From Nitrospirota bacterium (lineage in GTDB: Bacteria > Nitrospirota > Thermodesulfovibrionia > Thermodesulfovibrionales > UBA6898), in contig JAOUFP010000005.1 of assembly GCA_029858145.1 (NCBI GenBank), forward strand, positions 1 through 19,561: a stretch of 19,561 nucleotides of DNA. Reading direction: 5' to 3'. Every line of letters begins with the position of its first letter. Position 1 is the stretch's first letter. The position numbers and the translations under genes were made by a program. A model generated the notes under the pieces. It ran no database searches. It saw nothing but the letters and a program-made list of their open reading frames with translations, and had not been told where the DNA came from. Positions 5,932 to 14,282 of this stretch are shown here, in pieces.

Positions 5932-6435
5932 CTAAACCGCCAACGTAACCAGTTCCGCCTTCAGGGAATTATTCTGTACGCGAAGCAGGGCGACTGATAC
6001 CGGCAGGGTAAAACGCTTCGGTCCGGCACTCCCCGGGTTGATGTAAAGTATGCCGTTTCTGTCTTCTATTGCAGGTTCGTGAGTGTGCCCGCTTATGACA
6101 GCACGAAATCCCGATACAGCGGGGTTCAGGTCAAGCCTGCCAAGGTCGTGAAGCACGTAAAGGAAAACCCCGCCAGTCTGCACGACCTCAGTGAACGCCA
6201 GTCTCCGGGCCCATCCGTCTCTGTCGGTATTGCCGCGGACAGCGACGACAGGGGCTAAGTTTTCCAGTGACGTAATCACCGCAGGCGTGCCGATATCACC
6301 GGCATGTATGATCATTGATACTCCGGCAAGGGCACTGACCGCCTCAGGCCTGAGAAGCCCGTGGGTGTCGGAGATGATCCCCACAAGGCAATCTTCCTGT
6401 TGCTGAAATGAGGTTTTTCTTCCGGGTATTGCCAT
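5932..6435 (-). CDS. Metallophosphoesterase, YfcE/MJ0936-type phosphodiesterase
   Basis: A 167-aa calcineurin-like phosphoesterase with all motifs for a two-metal site: D23-x-H25 in GIISDTHG, GDIG (46-49), GN (68-69) in VRGNTD, H96 in VLHDLG, and GHTH (116-119), followed by NPGSAGPKRF. The family hydrolyses phosphodiesters in the cytoplasm; the natural substrate is usually unknown. The start is uncertain. The ATG at 6435 has no ribosome binding site but keeps the first beta strand whole. A GTG at 6382-6384 (codon 18) has AGGAAG eight bases upstream and would give a 150-aa protein beginning right at GIISDTHG. It lies 38 bases downstream of argC on the same strand and may be cotranscribed. Confidence 0.88.
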   Translation of the reverse strand: MAIPGRKTSFQQQEDCLVGIISDTHGLLRPEAVSALAGVSMIIHAGDIGTPAVITSLENLAPVVAVRGNTDRDGWARRLAFTEVVQTGGVFLYVLHDLGRLDLNPAVSGFRAVISGHTHEPAIEDRNGILYINPGSAGPKRFTLPVSVALLRVQNNSLKAELVTLAV

Positions 6436-6473
6436 ATGGATTGCGGTATCGGACCGCGGATAATCCGGATAGT

Positions 6474-7538
6474 CTATGGAAAAAGGGCGACGGACTCGAG
6501 CCCTGTTGTTTCTCTGAGCCCCATCATGATATTCATGTTATGCACCGCCTGACCGGAGGCGCCTTTGACAAGGTTGTCGATGGCGGATACTATGATCAGA
6601 GTATTGGTACGGGGCACAACCTTCATCCCGATGTGGCAGAAATTTGTTCCCCTGACATTCTTTATATTCGGGAATATCCCTTCATCCAGTACTTCGACAA
6701 ACGGTTCGTTTTTATAGAGCTTTTTGTACACCTGCAGGACTGAAGCGGTATCCGCTTTTTGGGAGATCTTCGCGTAAACAGTCGTAAGGATGCCTCTGTC
6801 AACGGGAAGCAGATGAGGGGTGAAGTTCACCCGTATCTTTTTGCCTGATGCAAGAGAGAGTTCCTGTTCGATTTCAGGGGTATGCCTGTGCGTCCCGATC
6901 CCGTAGGCCTTGAAGCCCTCGTTCACCTCGCAGAATGAAACCGCCACATCCGCCTTTCTGCCTGCGCCGCTGGTGCCGGATTTGGAATCGATGATGACGG
7001 AAGAGAGATCGATGAGCTTGTTTTTGACCGCCGGGAGCAAGGCAAGTATCGCGCTGGTCGGATAACAGCCGGGATTTGCGACGAGTTTTGCCTTTTTAAT
7101 CCTGCTCCTGTTTATTTCCGGAAGTCCGAAAACTGCCTTCTTCAGGGTATTCGGGTACTTATGCGGCAGACCGTACCACTCCTGGTATACCTTCGGATCA
7201 GAGAGCCGGTAATCGGCGGAAAGGTCAATGACCGGCTTGTCATTTTCGAAAAAGAAGTTGACCGCCTCCTGAGAGGCCCCGTGAGGAAGCGCGAGAAAGA
7301 AAAGGTCCGCTTTTTTCAGGAGTGCAATTTTATTCATCGGTTCATACGAGAGGTTCTGGTATTTCTGCAGGTGCGGAAAGAGGGCGCTTACTTTTTTCCC
7401 TGCCGATTTTTCAGAAGTTACCGCGGTTATTTTTACCAGCGGATGGCCGGAGAGAATGCGCAGAAGTTCTACGCCGGTGTATCCGCTGCCGCCGCATATT
7501 GCCACCTTCAGCTGTTCATTATTCTTCGCCGTGTTCAT
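6474..7538 (-). CDS. argC: N-acetyl-gamma-glutamyl-phosphate reductase (ArgC)
   Basis: A 354-aa protein of normal length that reduces N-acetylglutamyl-5-phosphate to the semialdehyde with NADPH, step 3 of arginine synthesis in the cytoplasm. Residues 11-24 (KVAICGGSGYTGVE) are the Rossmann nucleotide-binding loop. Cys158 in NPGCYPTS is the catalytic nucleophile, and THRHTPEIEQ (216-225) carries the conserved catalytic histidine region. LPHG (84-87) and IDLSADYR (104-111) are also family signatures. AGGGG precedes the ATG by about three bases. The gene follows rplM-rpsI, an order I recall from Desulfobacterota and Nitrospirota genomes, but a strong terminator separates it from rpsI. Its T tract runs into this ribosome binding site, so argC must be expressed by readthrough or by a promoter within about 50 bases. 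Confidence 0.96.
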   Translation of the reverse strand: MNTAKNNEQLKVAICGGSGYTGVELLRILSGHPLVKITAVTSEKSAGKKVSALFPHLQKYQNLSYEPMNKIALLKKADLFFLALPHGASQEAVNFFFENDKPVIDLSADYRLSDPKVYQEWYGLPHKYPNTLKKAVFGLPEINRSRIKKAKLVANPGCYPTSAILALLPAVKNKLIDLSSVIIDSKSGTSGAGRKADVAVSFCEVNEGFKAYGIGTHRHTPEIEQELSLASGKKIRVNFTPHLLPVDRGILTTVYAKISQKADTASVLQVYKKLYKNEPFVEVLDEGIFPNIKNVRGTNFCHIGMKVVPRTNTLIIVSAIDNLVKGASGQAVHNMNIMMGLRETTGLESVALFP

Positions 7539-7545
7539 AATCCCC

Positions 7546-7584
7546 TTTTTAAAGAAAAGAAAAGGCTCGTTTCAAGAACGAGCC
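7546..7584 (-). terminator. Strong intrinsic terminator after rpsI
   Basis: On the minus strand GGCTCGTT (7584-7577), a five-base loop and AACGAGCC (7571-7564) form a perfect 8-bp stem followed by TTTTCTTTTCTTT. It lies 44 bases past the rpsI stop and ends just ahead of the argC ribosome binding site. Confidence 0.82.
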
Positions 7585-7627
7585 CCATATCCGATATATA
7601 TTGAGAGCTTCCGCTCCACGCTGCGAA

Positions 7628-8020
7628 TTATCTCTTCGAGAACTGGAAGCGTTTCCTCGCGCCCTTGAGACCGTATTTCTTTCTTTCCGTCTCTCTCGGA
7701 TCTCTTGTGAGAAACCCTTCTTTTTTAAGTTTGCCTTTCAGGTCGGCGTCCATCTTCACAAGGGCTCTTGCAATGCCGAGCCTTATGGCTCCCGCCTGGC
7801 CGGTCAGACCGCCGCCGTCCACTTTTACCGATATGTCATGCTTGCCAGTTGCCCCGATGAGTTCAATCGGCTGCCTGATTATCATGCGCAGGGTTTCTCT
7901 CGGGAAATAGGTGTCTACAGGTTTGGTGTTGACAATTATCTTGCCGCTTCCCGGAGCGACATCGACTCTTGCGATCGAAGACTTTCTTCTGCCTACAGCA
8001 TTATATTTAATTTCAGCCAT
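7628..8020 (-). CDS. rpsI: 30S ribosomal protein S9
   Basis: A 130-aa protein of standard bacterial S9 length, part of the head of the small ribosomal subunit, with a C-terminal tail reaching the P site. Signatures are GRRKSSIARVDVAPGSG (10-26), GGGLTGQAGAIRLGIARAL (about 69-87), and the basic tail KKYGLKGARKRFQFSKR, whose last Arg contacts tRNA in known structures. AAGGAG lies five bases before the ATG. It begins ten bases after the rplM stop and is the second gene of the conserved rplM-rpsI operon. A strong terminator follows it. Confidence 0.98.
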   Translation of the reverse strand: MAEIKYNAVGRRKSSIARVDVAPGSGKIIVNTKPVDTYFPRETLRMIIRQPIELIGATGKHDISVKVDGGGLTGQAGAIRLGIARALVKMDADLKGKLKKEGFLTRDPRETERKKYGLKGARKRFQFSKR

Positions 8021-8030
8021 TGATACTCCT

Positions 8031-8456
8031 TTACTGTAAATTTTCAGGGGTCTGGGCCTGGTGCGGGTGTTCAGCTCCCCTGTATACTTTTAGTTTCTTT
8101 ATCATTGTCCTGCCCAGCCTGTTTTTCGGGAGCATTCCCCACACGGCCTTTTCGATGATTGTTTCGGGCTTTTTTTCGAGCAGTTCTTTTGCTGTCTGCG
8201 CCTTAATGCCCCCGATATAACCGGAATGGTGATAATACACCTTGTCATTTACTTTGTTTCCGGTGAGTCTGACCTTGTCGGCATTAATGACAATTATGAA
8301 ATCACCTGTGTCCACATTCGGGGTGAAGACAGGTTTGTTCTTGCCTCTCAGATAAGTGGCCACTTTTGTGGCGAGCTTACCAAGGACTGCATCCTTGGCG
8401 TCGACTACGTACCACTTGCGGTCAATATCACCTTTTTTTGCAAACTGGGTCTTCAT
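8031..8456 (-). CDS. rplM: 50S ribosomal protein L13
   Basis: A 141-aa protein of normal L13 length, an early-assembly protein of the large ribosomal subunit. Recognisable blocks are RKWYVVDAKDAVLGKLATKVATYLRGK, DFIIVINADKVRLTGNK, KVYYHHSGYIGG, and AVWGMLPKNRLGRTMIKKLKVYRGAEHPHQAQ at the C-terminus. It is the first gene of the rplM-rpsI operon, transcribed from a TTGACA promoter in the 90-base gap to glyS. GGAAGG lies 13 bases before the ATG, slightly further than usual. The predicted leader is only about 37 bases, too short for a ribosomal-protein autoregulatory leader of the known large types. Confidence 0.98.
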   Translation of the reverse strand: MKTQFAKKGDIDRKWYVVDAKDAVLGKLATKVATYLRGKNKPVFTPNVDTGDFIIVINADKVRLTGNKVNDKVYYHHSGYIGGIKAQTAKELLEKKPETIIEKAVWGMLPKNRLGRTMIKKLKVYRGAEHPHQAQTPENLQ

Positions 8457-8499
8457 TCTTCGCTTTTAACCTTCCTTTTTCATATTTTGGGAATTAGAT

Positions 8500-8529
8500 A
8501 GAATAAATAAACACAGCGGAAATTGTCAA
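8500..8529 (-). promoter_or_regulatory. Promoter of rplM-rpsI
   Basis: On the minus strand a consensus TTGACA (8529-8524), an 18-base spacer and TATTCT (8505-8500) predict a start near 8493. The glyQS promoter further right has the same -35 box and spacer length. Confidence 0.65.
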
Positions 8530-8546
8530 TAATACGGGAGGAAATT

Positions 8547-10652
8547 TTACTGAATTTTCGAAAAGTCCGCCATCAGGGAAACGGACTCCCATATCTCTTT
8601 TAAAAGGGCCAGCCTGTTTGTCTTTATTTCTTCCTGCTTGTCCATTACCATGACCTTGTCGAAGAAGCTGTTGATATGGGGTGTTATCCGGGAAAATATC
8701 TGGAGTCCTTCAAAGAACTGCTCACTTTCAGTAAGAGGAATATATTCATCCCGGAGGGAAACGTAGGCGGAGTGAAGATTCTTTTCTTCTTCCTGGATGA
8801 ACAGCCCTGGGTTCACGGAAGGGAGCGGTGTTTTGGGAGTGATATTGTTCACCCGCTTTACTGCCAGAAGGAAGTCCGGGAAGACCTTGTCTTTCCTGAA
8901 TTTCCGTAACGCATCCAGTCGTGCGGTGATGAGTTTCGGCGGCAGGACGGAGGAGAGCGAAATTACGGACTTTATGAGATCCGGCTCATGGCCCATGGAT
9001 GACAGAATAAATTCCATTCTCTGCTCCATGAAGCCGGTAATATTTTCGAAGGTCTTTTCCGCAGGGTGAATATTCCGCAGATTTGTCAGCGCATGGCCGA
9101 ATATTTCCGTGAGAGTGAGGGCATAGCCCTTCTCGAGGATGATCGAAATAATGCCCATCGCCTGTCTCCGCAAGGCAAAAGGATCCTCGGAGCCGGTAGG
9201 AATAAGGCCGATGGAGAAGAATGAAGAGATATTGTCGATCCTGTCTGCCAGGCTCACGATCGCGCCGGTATCCGTCTTCGGCACCCTGTCTCCGTAATTC
9301 TTGGGCAGGTACTGCTCCTCGATCGCGGCGGCGACTTCGCTGTCTTCCCCGTCATGCGTCGCGTAATATTTCCCCATTATGCCCTGCAGTTCCGGAAATT
9401 CTCTTACCACCCCTGTGATCAGATCGGTTTTTGACAGCCGTGCGGCCCTCGACACCGTGTCCTTCAGGGAGGGCGATATTTTTTCCGCGAGAAAGTCCGC
9501 AATGGACATGATGCGCTCTGTTTTTTCATAAAGGCTTCCGAGTTTGTCATGGAAGGTCACTACCTTCAGGCTGTCGACCCTTTCTTCGAGGCGTTTTGCG
9601 GTATCTTCATGATAATAGAACTTCGCGTCGTCAAAACGTGCCTTTATGACACGTTCGGCTCCTATTCTTACGGTCTCTGCGTTTTCGGACTTTGTATTGC
9701 TTATGACGATGAAATGGTTTACAAGATTGCCGGTGCTGTCCTGCACCCCGAAATATTTCTGATGATCCTTCATGACCGTGATAAGGAGTTCTTTCGGGAG
9801 TCTGAGGTATTCTGCCCTGAAGCTGCAGAGGACCGGCACAGGATATTCGACGATATAGGTGACCATTTCCAACAATTCCTCGTCTATGATAGGCTGAAGA
9901 ACAGGGTCGTCAAAAAGCGCCGCGATATTTTTCCGGATGCTGTTCTTTCTTTTTTCCTGATCAAGGACAACGAAATTGTTTTCGAGCTGGCGCATATATA
10001 AGTCGATGCTTTTTATCTGAAATGACGCAGGGGAGAGGAACCTGTGTCCCCTTGTCATATTGCCGCTCCTGATTGCGTCGAGTTCGAACTGAACGGATTC
10101 ATTGTTGAACAGGGCCAGTATCCAGCTTATCGGCCGGGCAAAGTGAAGGCTGCCGTTGCCCCACCGCATTGATTTCGGGAAATGCAGGGAAAGGATGATC
10201 TTCTTCGCAATCTCGGGGAGTATTGTTTTCGTCTCCACGCCTTTTTCCTCAATAACCGCGGCGATATATTCCGCCTTGCCCTTCATCTTCACTTTCAGGT
10301 CAGAGACATCGACTCCGACGGACTGCGCGAATCCGGTCGCCGCCTTTGAGGGGTTGCCCTGCTCATCGAAGGCGACTTTCTTTGAAGGTCCGAAGATTTC
10401 TTTTGAGATATCCTTCTGGACCGCCTCAACTCCGCCTGCTATCAGCGCGAGCCTTCTCGGCGTGGCGTAGGCCTTTATATCCCCGTATCCGACCCTGTAC
10501 TCGTCGAGCGTCTTTGCGGCTATCTCTTTCAGGTTCGAGATGGCCGAAGGCAAAAATCTCGCGGGGATCTCTTCGGTGCCGATTTCGACAAGGAAAGAAC
10601 TTCCGGGCTCCGGTTCACGGTTTTGACGGCTGGCTGACTGTTTGCCGCTCAT
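8547..10652 (-). CDS. glyS: Glycyl-tRNA synthetase beta subunit
   Basis: A 701-aa protein of usual length for the beta subunit of the bacterial alpha2beta2 glycyl-tRNA synthetase, which with GlyQ charges tRNA-Gly in the cytoplasm. The beta subunit carries tRNA-binding domains. Signatures are FLVEIGTEEIPARFLPSAI near residues 20-38, YATPRRLAL, PKSMRWG with FARPISWILAL (about 159-182), VEYPVPVLCSF, and DRIDNISSFFSIGLIPTGSEDPFALRRQAMG. A C-terminal region (about 580-690) corresponds to the DALR-like anticodon-binding domain. The N-terminus is about 15 residues longer than many homologues, but the ATG overlaps the glyQ stop by one base and has GGGAG just upstream, so translational coupling supports this start. 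Confidence 0.97.
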   Translation of the reverse strand: MSGKQSASRQNREPEPGSSFLVEIGTEEIPARFLPSAISNLKEIAAKTLDEYRVGYGDIKAYATPRRLALIAGGVEAVQKDISKEIFGPSKKVAFDEQGNPSKAATGFAQSVGVDVSDLKVKMKGKAEYIAAVIEEKGVETKTILPEIAKKIILSLHFPKSMRWGNGSLHFARPISWILALFNNESVQFELDAIRSGNMTRGHRFLSPASFQIKSIDLYMRQLENNFVVLDQEKRKNSIRKNIAALFDDPVLQPIIDEELLEMVTYIVEYPVPVLCSFRAEYLRLPKELLITVMKDHQKYFGVQDSTGNLVNHFIVISNTKSENAETVRIGAERVIKARFDDAKFYYHEDTAKRLEERVDSLKVVTFHDKLGSLYEKTERIMSIADFLAEKISPSLKDTVSRAARLSKTDLITGVVREFPELQGIMGKYYATHDGEDSEVAAAIEEQYLPKNYGDRVPKTDTGAIVSLADRIDNISSFFSIGLIPTGSEDPFALRRQAMGIISIILEKGYALTLTEIFGHALTNLRNIHPAEKTFENITGFMEQRMEFILSSMGHEPDLIKSVISLSSVLPPKLITARLDALRKFRKDKVFPDFLLAVKRVNNITPKTPLPSVNPGLFIQEEEKNLHSAYVSLRDEYIPLTESEQFFEGLQIFSRITPHINSFFDKVMVMDKQEEIKTNRLALLKEIWESVSLMADFSKIQ

Positions 10653-11524
10653 TATTGCTCCCTCAAAAGCGGGAACCCCAGCTCTTCACGCTGCCGGTAA
10701 TATGCCTCCGCCGCGAGTTTCGCGAGGTTTCTTACCCGCGCGATATATTTTGTTCTCTCTGTTACCGATATCGCCCCGCGGGCTTCGAGGAGATTGAACA
10801 GGTGGGAACATTTCAGGCAGAATTCGTAGGAAGGGATAACGAGCCCTGCCTTGTTCATCCTGATCGATTCCTTCTCGCAGTCGTCAAAGTGACGTGCCAG
10901 CAACTCCGCGTTCGAATGGTCGAAATTATATTTTGACCCTTCCACCTCGGTCATATGGTGAATATCCCCGTACAGCAGGTCTTTGTTCCATTTCAGCTCA
11001 TACACGTTTTCGACCCCCTGAATGTACATCGCAATCCTCTCAAGGCCATACGTCAACTCCAGCGTCACCGGTTTGAGATCGATTCCCCCCACCTGCTGAA
11101 AATAGGTGAACTGCGTGACCTCCATGCCGTCAAGCCAGACCTCCCATCCGAGCCCCCATGCCCCGAGGGTAGGGGATTCCCAGTCGTCCTCCACAAACCT
11201 GATATCGTGCCTTGTAGGGTCTATGCCGAGTGAAGAAAGGCTTTCAAGGTAGAGTTCCTGACTGTCCTCCGGCGAAGGCTTTATGATTACCTGGTACTGA
11301 TAATAATGCTGGAGGCGGTTGGGGTTTTCTCCGTACCTGCCGTCAGTCGGTCTTCTGGATGGCTCGATATAGGCTGCCTTCCAGGGTTCCGGCCCGAGGA
11401 CGCGCAGGAAGGTGGCGGGGTGGAAGGTGCCTGCCCCGACCTCTATATCATACGGCTGAAGCAGAACGCAGCCTTTTTTGGCCCAGAAATTCTGCAGAGA
11501 TAAAATCAGATCCTGAAAATACAA
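10652..11524 (-). CDS. glyQ: Glycyl-tRNA synthetase alpha subunit, TTG start
   Basis: A 290-aa class II synthetase subunit carrying the active site for glycyl-adenylate formation. FQDLILSLQNFWAKKGCVLLQPYDIEVGAG matches the family N-terminus. GTFHPATFLRVLGPEPW (32-48) and RPTDGRYGENPNRLQHYYQYQ (58-78) include motif 2, and YGLERIAMYIQ (159-169) is motif 3. The start is TTG (11522-11524): GGAGG lies six bases upstream, and starting here gives exactly the conserved first residue, so the rare start codon is well supported. The stop overlaps the glyS ATG by one base. A TTGACA promoter lies 27-56 bases upstream, leaving a leader too short for a T-box. Confidence 0.97.
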   Translation of the reverse strand: MYFQDLILSLQNFWAKKGCVLLQPYDIEVGAGTFHPATFLRVLGPEPWKAAYIEPSRRPTDGRYGENPNRLQHYYQYQVIIKPSPEDSQELYLESLSSLGIDPTRHDIRFVEDDWESPTLGAWGLGWEVWLDGMEVTQFTYFQQVGGIDLKPVTLELTYGLERIAMYIQGVENVYELKWNKDLLYGDIHHMTEVEGSKYNFDHSNAELLARHFDDCEKESIRMNKAGLVIPSYEFCLKCSHLFNLLEARGAISVTERTKYIARVRNLAKLAAEAYYRQREELGFPLLREQ

Positions 11525-11550
11525 TGATGACCTCCAGCGTGTGAGAAAAA

Positions 11551-11580
11551 ATCATAAATAAAGCATCCTGCTTTTGTCAA
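11551..11580 (-). promoter_or_regulatory. Promoter of glyQ-glyS
   Basis: On the minus strand TTGACA (11580-11575), an 18-base spacer and TATGAT (11556-11551) are near consensus. The predicted start near 11544 leaves a leader of about 20 bases containing the GGAGG site. Confidence 0.7.
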
Positions 11581-11678
11581 TCGAGCGAAGTGCTCAACAG
11601 AAAACACCATGAAACTGAAACACGGCCCTAAAGAGAAATAGTACGCAATAAAGTCTTGCAAACGCTTTCTGTTAAGAG

Positions 11679-11757
11679 GGTATCAGGATGACGGGCTGGG
11701 GTCAATAAGAATGATGAAAAAGGGAAAAGCAAGCGGGGCCTTTTGACGCCATACATA
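11679..11757. repeat. Diverged direct repeat, copy A
   Basis: This 79-bp stretch matches 14283-14354 in the same orientation. Shared blocks in order are GGTATC, GGTCAAT, GAATG, AAAAGGGAAAA, AAG-GGGG, TTTTGA, GCCA and ACATA, with short indels between; by eye roughly three quarters of positions agree. It lies downstream of the M48 gene terminator and upstream of the glyQS promoter. Confidence 0.6.
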
Positions 11758-11768
11758 GCCTCTTTCTC

Positions 11769-11802
11769 AAAAAAAACATATGGCTGTAGCAAAGGCCTTA
11801 TG
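11769..11802 (-). terminator. Intrinsic terminator of the DUF898-M48 operon
   Basis: On the minus strand CATAAGGC (11802-11795), a ten-base loop and GCCATATG (11784-11777) pair at seven of eight positions and run directly into eight Ts (11776-11769). It begins 18 bases past the M48 stop. Confidence 0.78.
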
Positions 11803-11819
11803 GCGTTTTTCCAATAGTC

Positions 11820-12851
11820 TCAACGCGTTGGCTCAGAGGCGCGGGCCCGTTTTACACGCTCCGCCGTGCTGGGATGCGTTGAGATGAAGTCAAGCGCGTG
11901 CTGCCCTTTCTCATATTTCTTTTCGAGCCTTTCCATGAGAGAAGCAAAGGCGGCAGGTGGATAATTTCTTTGCCTGAGAAGCCTGAATGCATAATCGTCA
12001 GCTTCGGCCTCGAACTCCCGGGAATATTTTGTCTGTGCCAGCAATGCCGGCAGGCCGGCTACGGCAGCACTGAGTGATGCCGCGTCGGCAGTGACCGTTG
12101 CAACTGCGACAGCAACCGCGGAGTTCTGCAGCACGCTCCTCATTGTATGGTGGAGTTCCACGTGTCCAATTTCGTGAGCCAGAACAGCCAGCACTTCTTC
12201 CCTGGATACCGCTGCTTTGACCATATCGTCCGTGATAACGATGGAACCCCCGGGCAGGGCAAAAGCATTGGGGCCGGTGAAATGCGAATCGCGGAATTCC
12301 AGACGATAAGAGGCCCTCAACGGCAAATTGCTGATAAGCCCTTCAAACCCCTCGCGGATCTTTTTTTGCCTGTCCTTGTCAAGGCTCGTTTGCCTGAACC
12401 ATTTGTTGCTGTCCATCCAGGCCAATGCCTCGCGCCCCAATGCCTGTTCGGTTTCAATCGGTATTTTGGCGGCTAAATGTTCAGCCGCTGCCGGCAGCCC
12501 GTAAAAATATCCGGACAGCAGTATTGCTGCTATGACAGCCACACCGGCCAGTGCAACTCCCCATCGCTCCTCCAGCCAGGCTACAGGGCCTTCGGACCTG
12601 CTTTCCTGGGGCAGAGAGGCCAGAAAAGGGTGGTCGGCACATTGAAATTGTCCGCCGTCGGGCAGATTGATGAAGCGGTCTGCCCGGCCTATCCGGGGCG
12701 ATACCAGCAGGCGGCGCGCGTAATACCTCCCGGAGAAGTCAGCCGCGGTGAGTGCTGCTTCCCGGCCTGTGAAAAGCAGTTCTGCCTGCGCCCCGACAGG
12801 ATGACGTCCGTCATAGTAAATTCCATGAAGTGTAAATGCCCCGTCGCTCAA
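11820..12851 (-). CDS. M48-family membrane-anchored zinc metalloprotease
   Basis: A 343-aa protein. Residues 226-230 are HEIGH, the zinc-binding and catalytic motif, and REFEAEADDYAF (278-289) supplies the third ligand (probably Glu281), typical of M48 peptidases. One transmembrane helix at about 99-117 anchors the catalytic part. The N-terminal 90 residues form a beta-rich domain without transmembrane segments (FTLHGIYYDG...AELLFTGREAALTAADF), as seen in the M48 subgroup that accompanies DUF898 genes. A second hydrophobic Ala/Val-rich stretch (about 244-272) follows the active site. These enzymes are generally envelope quality-control proteases. The start codon overlaps the stop of the DUF898 gene by four bases (ATGA), so the two proteins are translationally coupled and probably work together. 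A terminator follows. Confidence 0.92.
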   Translation of the reverse strand: MSDGAFTLHGIYYDGRHPVGAQAELLFTGREAALTAADFSGRYYARRLLVSPRIGRADRFINLPDGGQFQCADHPFLASLPQESRSEGPVAWLEERWGVALAGVAVIAAILLSGYFYGLPAAAEHLAAKIPIETEQALGREALAWMDSNKWFRQTSLDKDRQKKIREGFEGLISNLPLRASYRLEFRDSHFTGPNAFALPGGSIVITDDMVKAAVSREEVLAVLAHEIGHVELHHTMRSVLQNSAVAVAVATVTADAASLSAAVAGLPALLAQTKYSREFEAEADDYAFRLLRQRNYPPAAFASLMERLEKKYEKGQHALDFISTHPSTAERVKRARASEPTR

Positions 12852-14068
12852 AGCGAAAGATCCATGTTGAAGAAGTCCCCCATTTCAGCCCCAGCCGCCT
12901 GCACGGCACTCGTTTCGGAGCCCTGGAAAGCGGTGAGTCCGCCTTCCTGAAGCACACGGAGGTTATCCACTCTGTATTTCAGGGTGCGCATTACCGCCCA
13001 GGGTATAAGAAGCCCTGCGGAGGCGATAATGGCGACTGCGTTCGCTATATAGAGTTTGGTCAACCCGCAGGCGGACAGCGTGGATGCAAAGCGCAGCGGC
13101 CCGAGCCGTGTGCTGTTCCAGACAAGGTTGCTGCTGTGCGCCTGAACGTACGCGTACGCCATGACATAGCCGAGGTAAATCGGCACCATGGAGAACAGAA
13201 ACAAAATCTGAGGATTCTTTAAAAATGCGTATGTTGCGGTTGCCGCGATTGAGGTGACAAAAATAATGGCAATGAAGATCAGTCCGGCAGAAAAATACAC
13301 CTTAAAGAACTGTCCGCCGGTGGCCGAAAACTCCCCTCTCTTGTTTCCATATGAAGTAAAACCGACGATGAAGTTTTTCAGTCGCCGTATCCACCATGGA
13401 AAAGTGAGGCCAAAGACACCGAACAGGACGGCTGCTGCCGGATATTTTCCATACCAATTAAAAATCCATCCGGCGACGATGGCGGGGATGAGCCCCCACG
13501 CGTAGATGGCTTTCAGCGCGCCGGTATATTTTCCGTCAAAACGGAAGGTCATATTGCGGAAGGCCGAGTAGCGGGCGTTGAACGCTGTTGAACGTACTAT
13601 CACCCACGGCGCAAGGACTGTTCCCGCCGCCAGCACGAACGGCATCAACGAAGAGAAAAAATGGCTCGCCAGGTAATAGATCATAAAAGCCGTTGCCGCA
13701 ATCACCCGGCCTTTCAGGATCGGAACAGGCTCTCCCAGATACTGTAAGGGCGTCCCGTCCAGCGTGGTGTTGGAGTAAAAGTAGCGCTTCTTGCGGACCT
13801 TCGCCCAGGCCGAAAAGATGCCCAAGGTGAGGAGCGTCAGACACAGATTCACGACCCATACCCGGAAGTACTCCCGGCCGGAACCGGTGAACACGAGAGC
13901 CAGTTCACCCGGCTGGCCCGGACCGGGGTGATCCTGCTTTTCATGCGTTTCAGAAGCAGGGGGCAAAATATTATTTTCCCTGTTGTCGGCCTTCATTTCA
14001 TGTCCGCACGCGCATCTGACGAGATGGTCTTTATTGAGCGAACTGCACACAGGACACTTCCAGTCCAT
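12848..14068 (-). CDS. DUF898 / YjgN-family membrane protein with N-terminal zinc ribbon
   Basis: A 406-aa protein starting at the ATG ending at 14068, chosen because AGGAG lies seven bases upstream and the chain then opens with MDWKCPVCSSLNKDHLVRCACGHEM. That is a short zinc-ribbon-like four-cysteine domain (CPVC, CAC). After a polar linker, residues from about 55 show the DUF898 pattern (LVFTGSGREYFRVWVVNLCLTLLTLGIFSAWAKVRKKRYFYSNTTLDGTPLQYLGEP) followed by several transmembrane segments. The family is of unknown function and is often encoded beside an M48 protease, as here, with a four-base overlap. The pair may form an inner-membrane complex; that is inference. An upstream in-frame ATG at 14167 has no ribosome binding site and adds an unconserved tail. 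Confidence 0.88.
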   Translation of the reverse strand: MDWKCPVCSSLNKDHLVRCACGHEMKADNRENNILPPASETHEKQDHPGPGQPGELALVFTGSGREYFRVWVVNLCLTLLTLGIFSAWAKVRKKRYFYSNTTLDGTPLQYLGEPVPILKGRVIAATAFMIYYLASHFFSSLMPFVLAAGTVLAPWVIVRSTAFNARYSAFRNMTFRFDGKYTGALKAIYAWGLIPAIVAGWIFNWYGKYPAAAVLFGVFGLTFPWWIRRLKNFIVGFTSYGNKRGEFSATGGQFFKVYFSAGLIFIAIIFVTSIAATATYAFLKNPQILFLFSMVPIYLGYVMAYAYVQAHSSNLVWNSTRLGPLRFASTLSACGLTKLYIANAVAIIASAGLLIPWAVMRTLKYRVDNLRVLQEGGLTAFQGSETSAVQAAGAEMGDFFNMDLSL

Positions 14069-14282
14069 TAAGGTTCTCCTGTCTGTTGAATCTGAAAATA
14101 ATTGTACCATATAACTCCAAATCTCCTGTGCGTGCCGCCACCCGGGCAAAAACCGGAGACGTTTCATCCATGGGGATGCTTTTGGCAGGAGTTTGCCCGC
14201 TCCTCTCCCGGGAGGAGTCCGTCAGGAGGCCATGGAGGGGTCAACCCAAAAAAAAATGCATCTATGCCACTAAGGATAAAAA

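Noticed and set aside
11525..11580. T-box or other tRNA-sensing leader upstream of glyQ
   Set aside because: The promoter leaves only about 20 bases of leader, too short for a T-box.
14200..14220. CTCCT...CCCGGG...AGGAG hairpin upstream of the DUF898 gene
   Set aside because: Stems are short with internal mismatches and no T tract follows on either strand, so I cannot call it a terminator.
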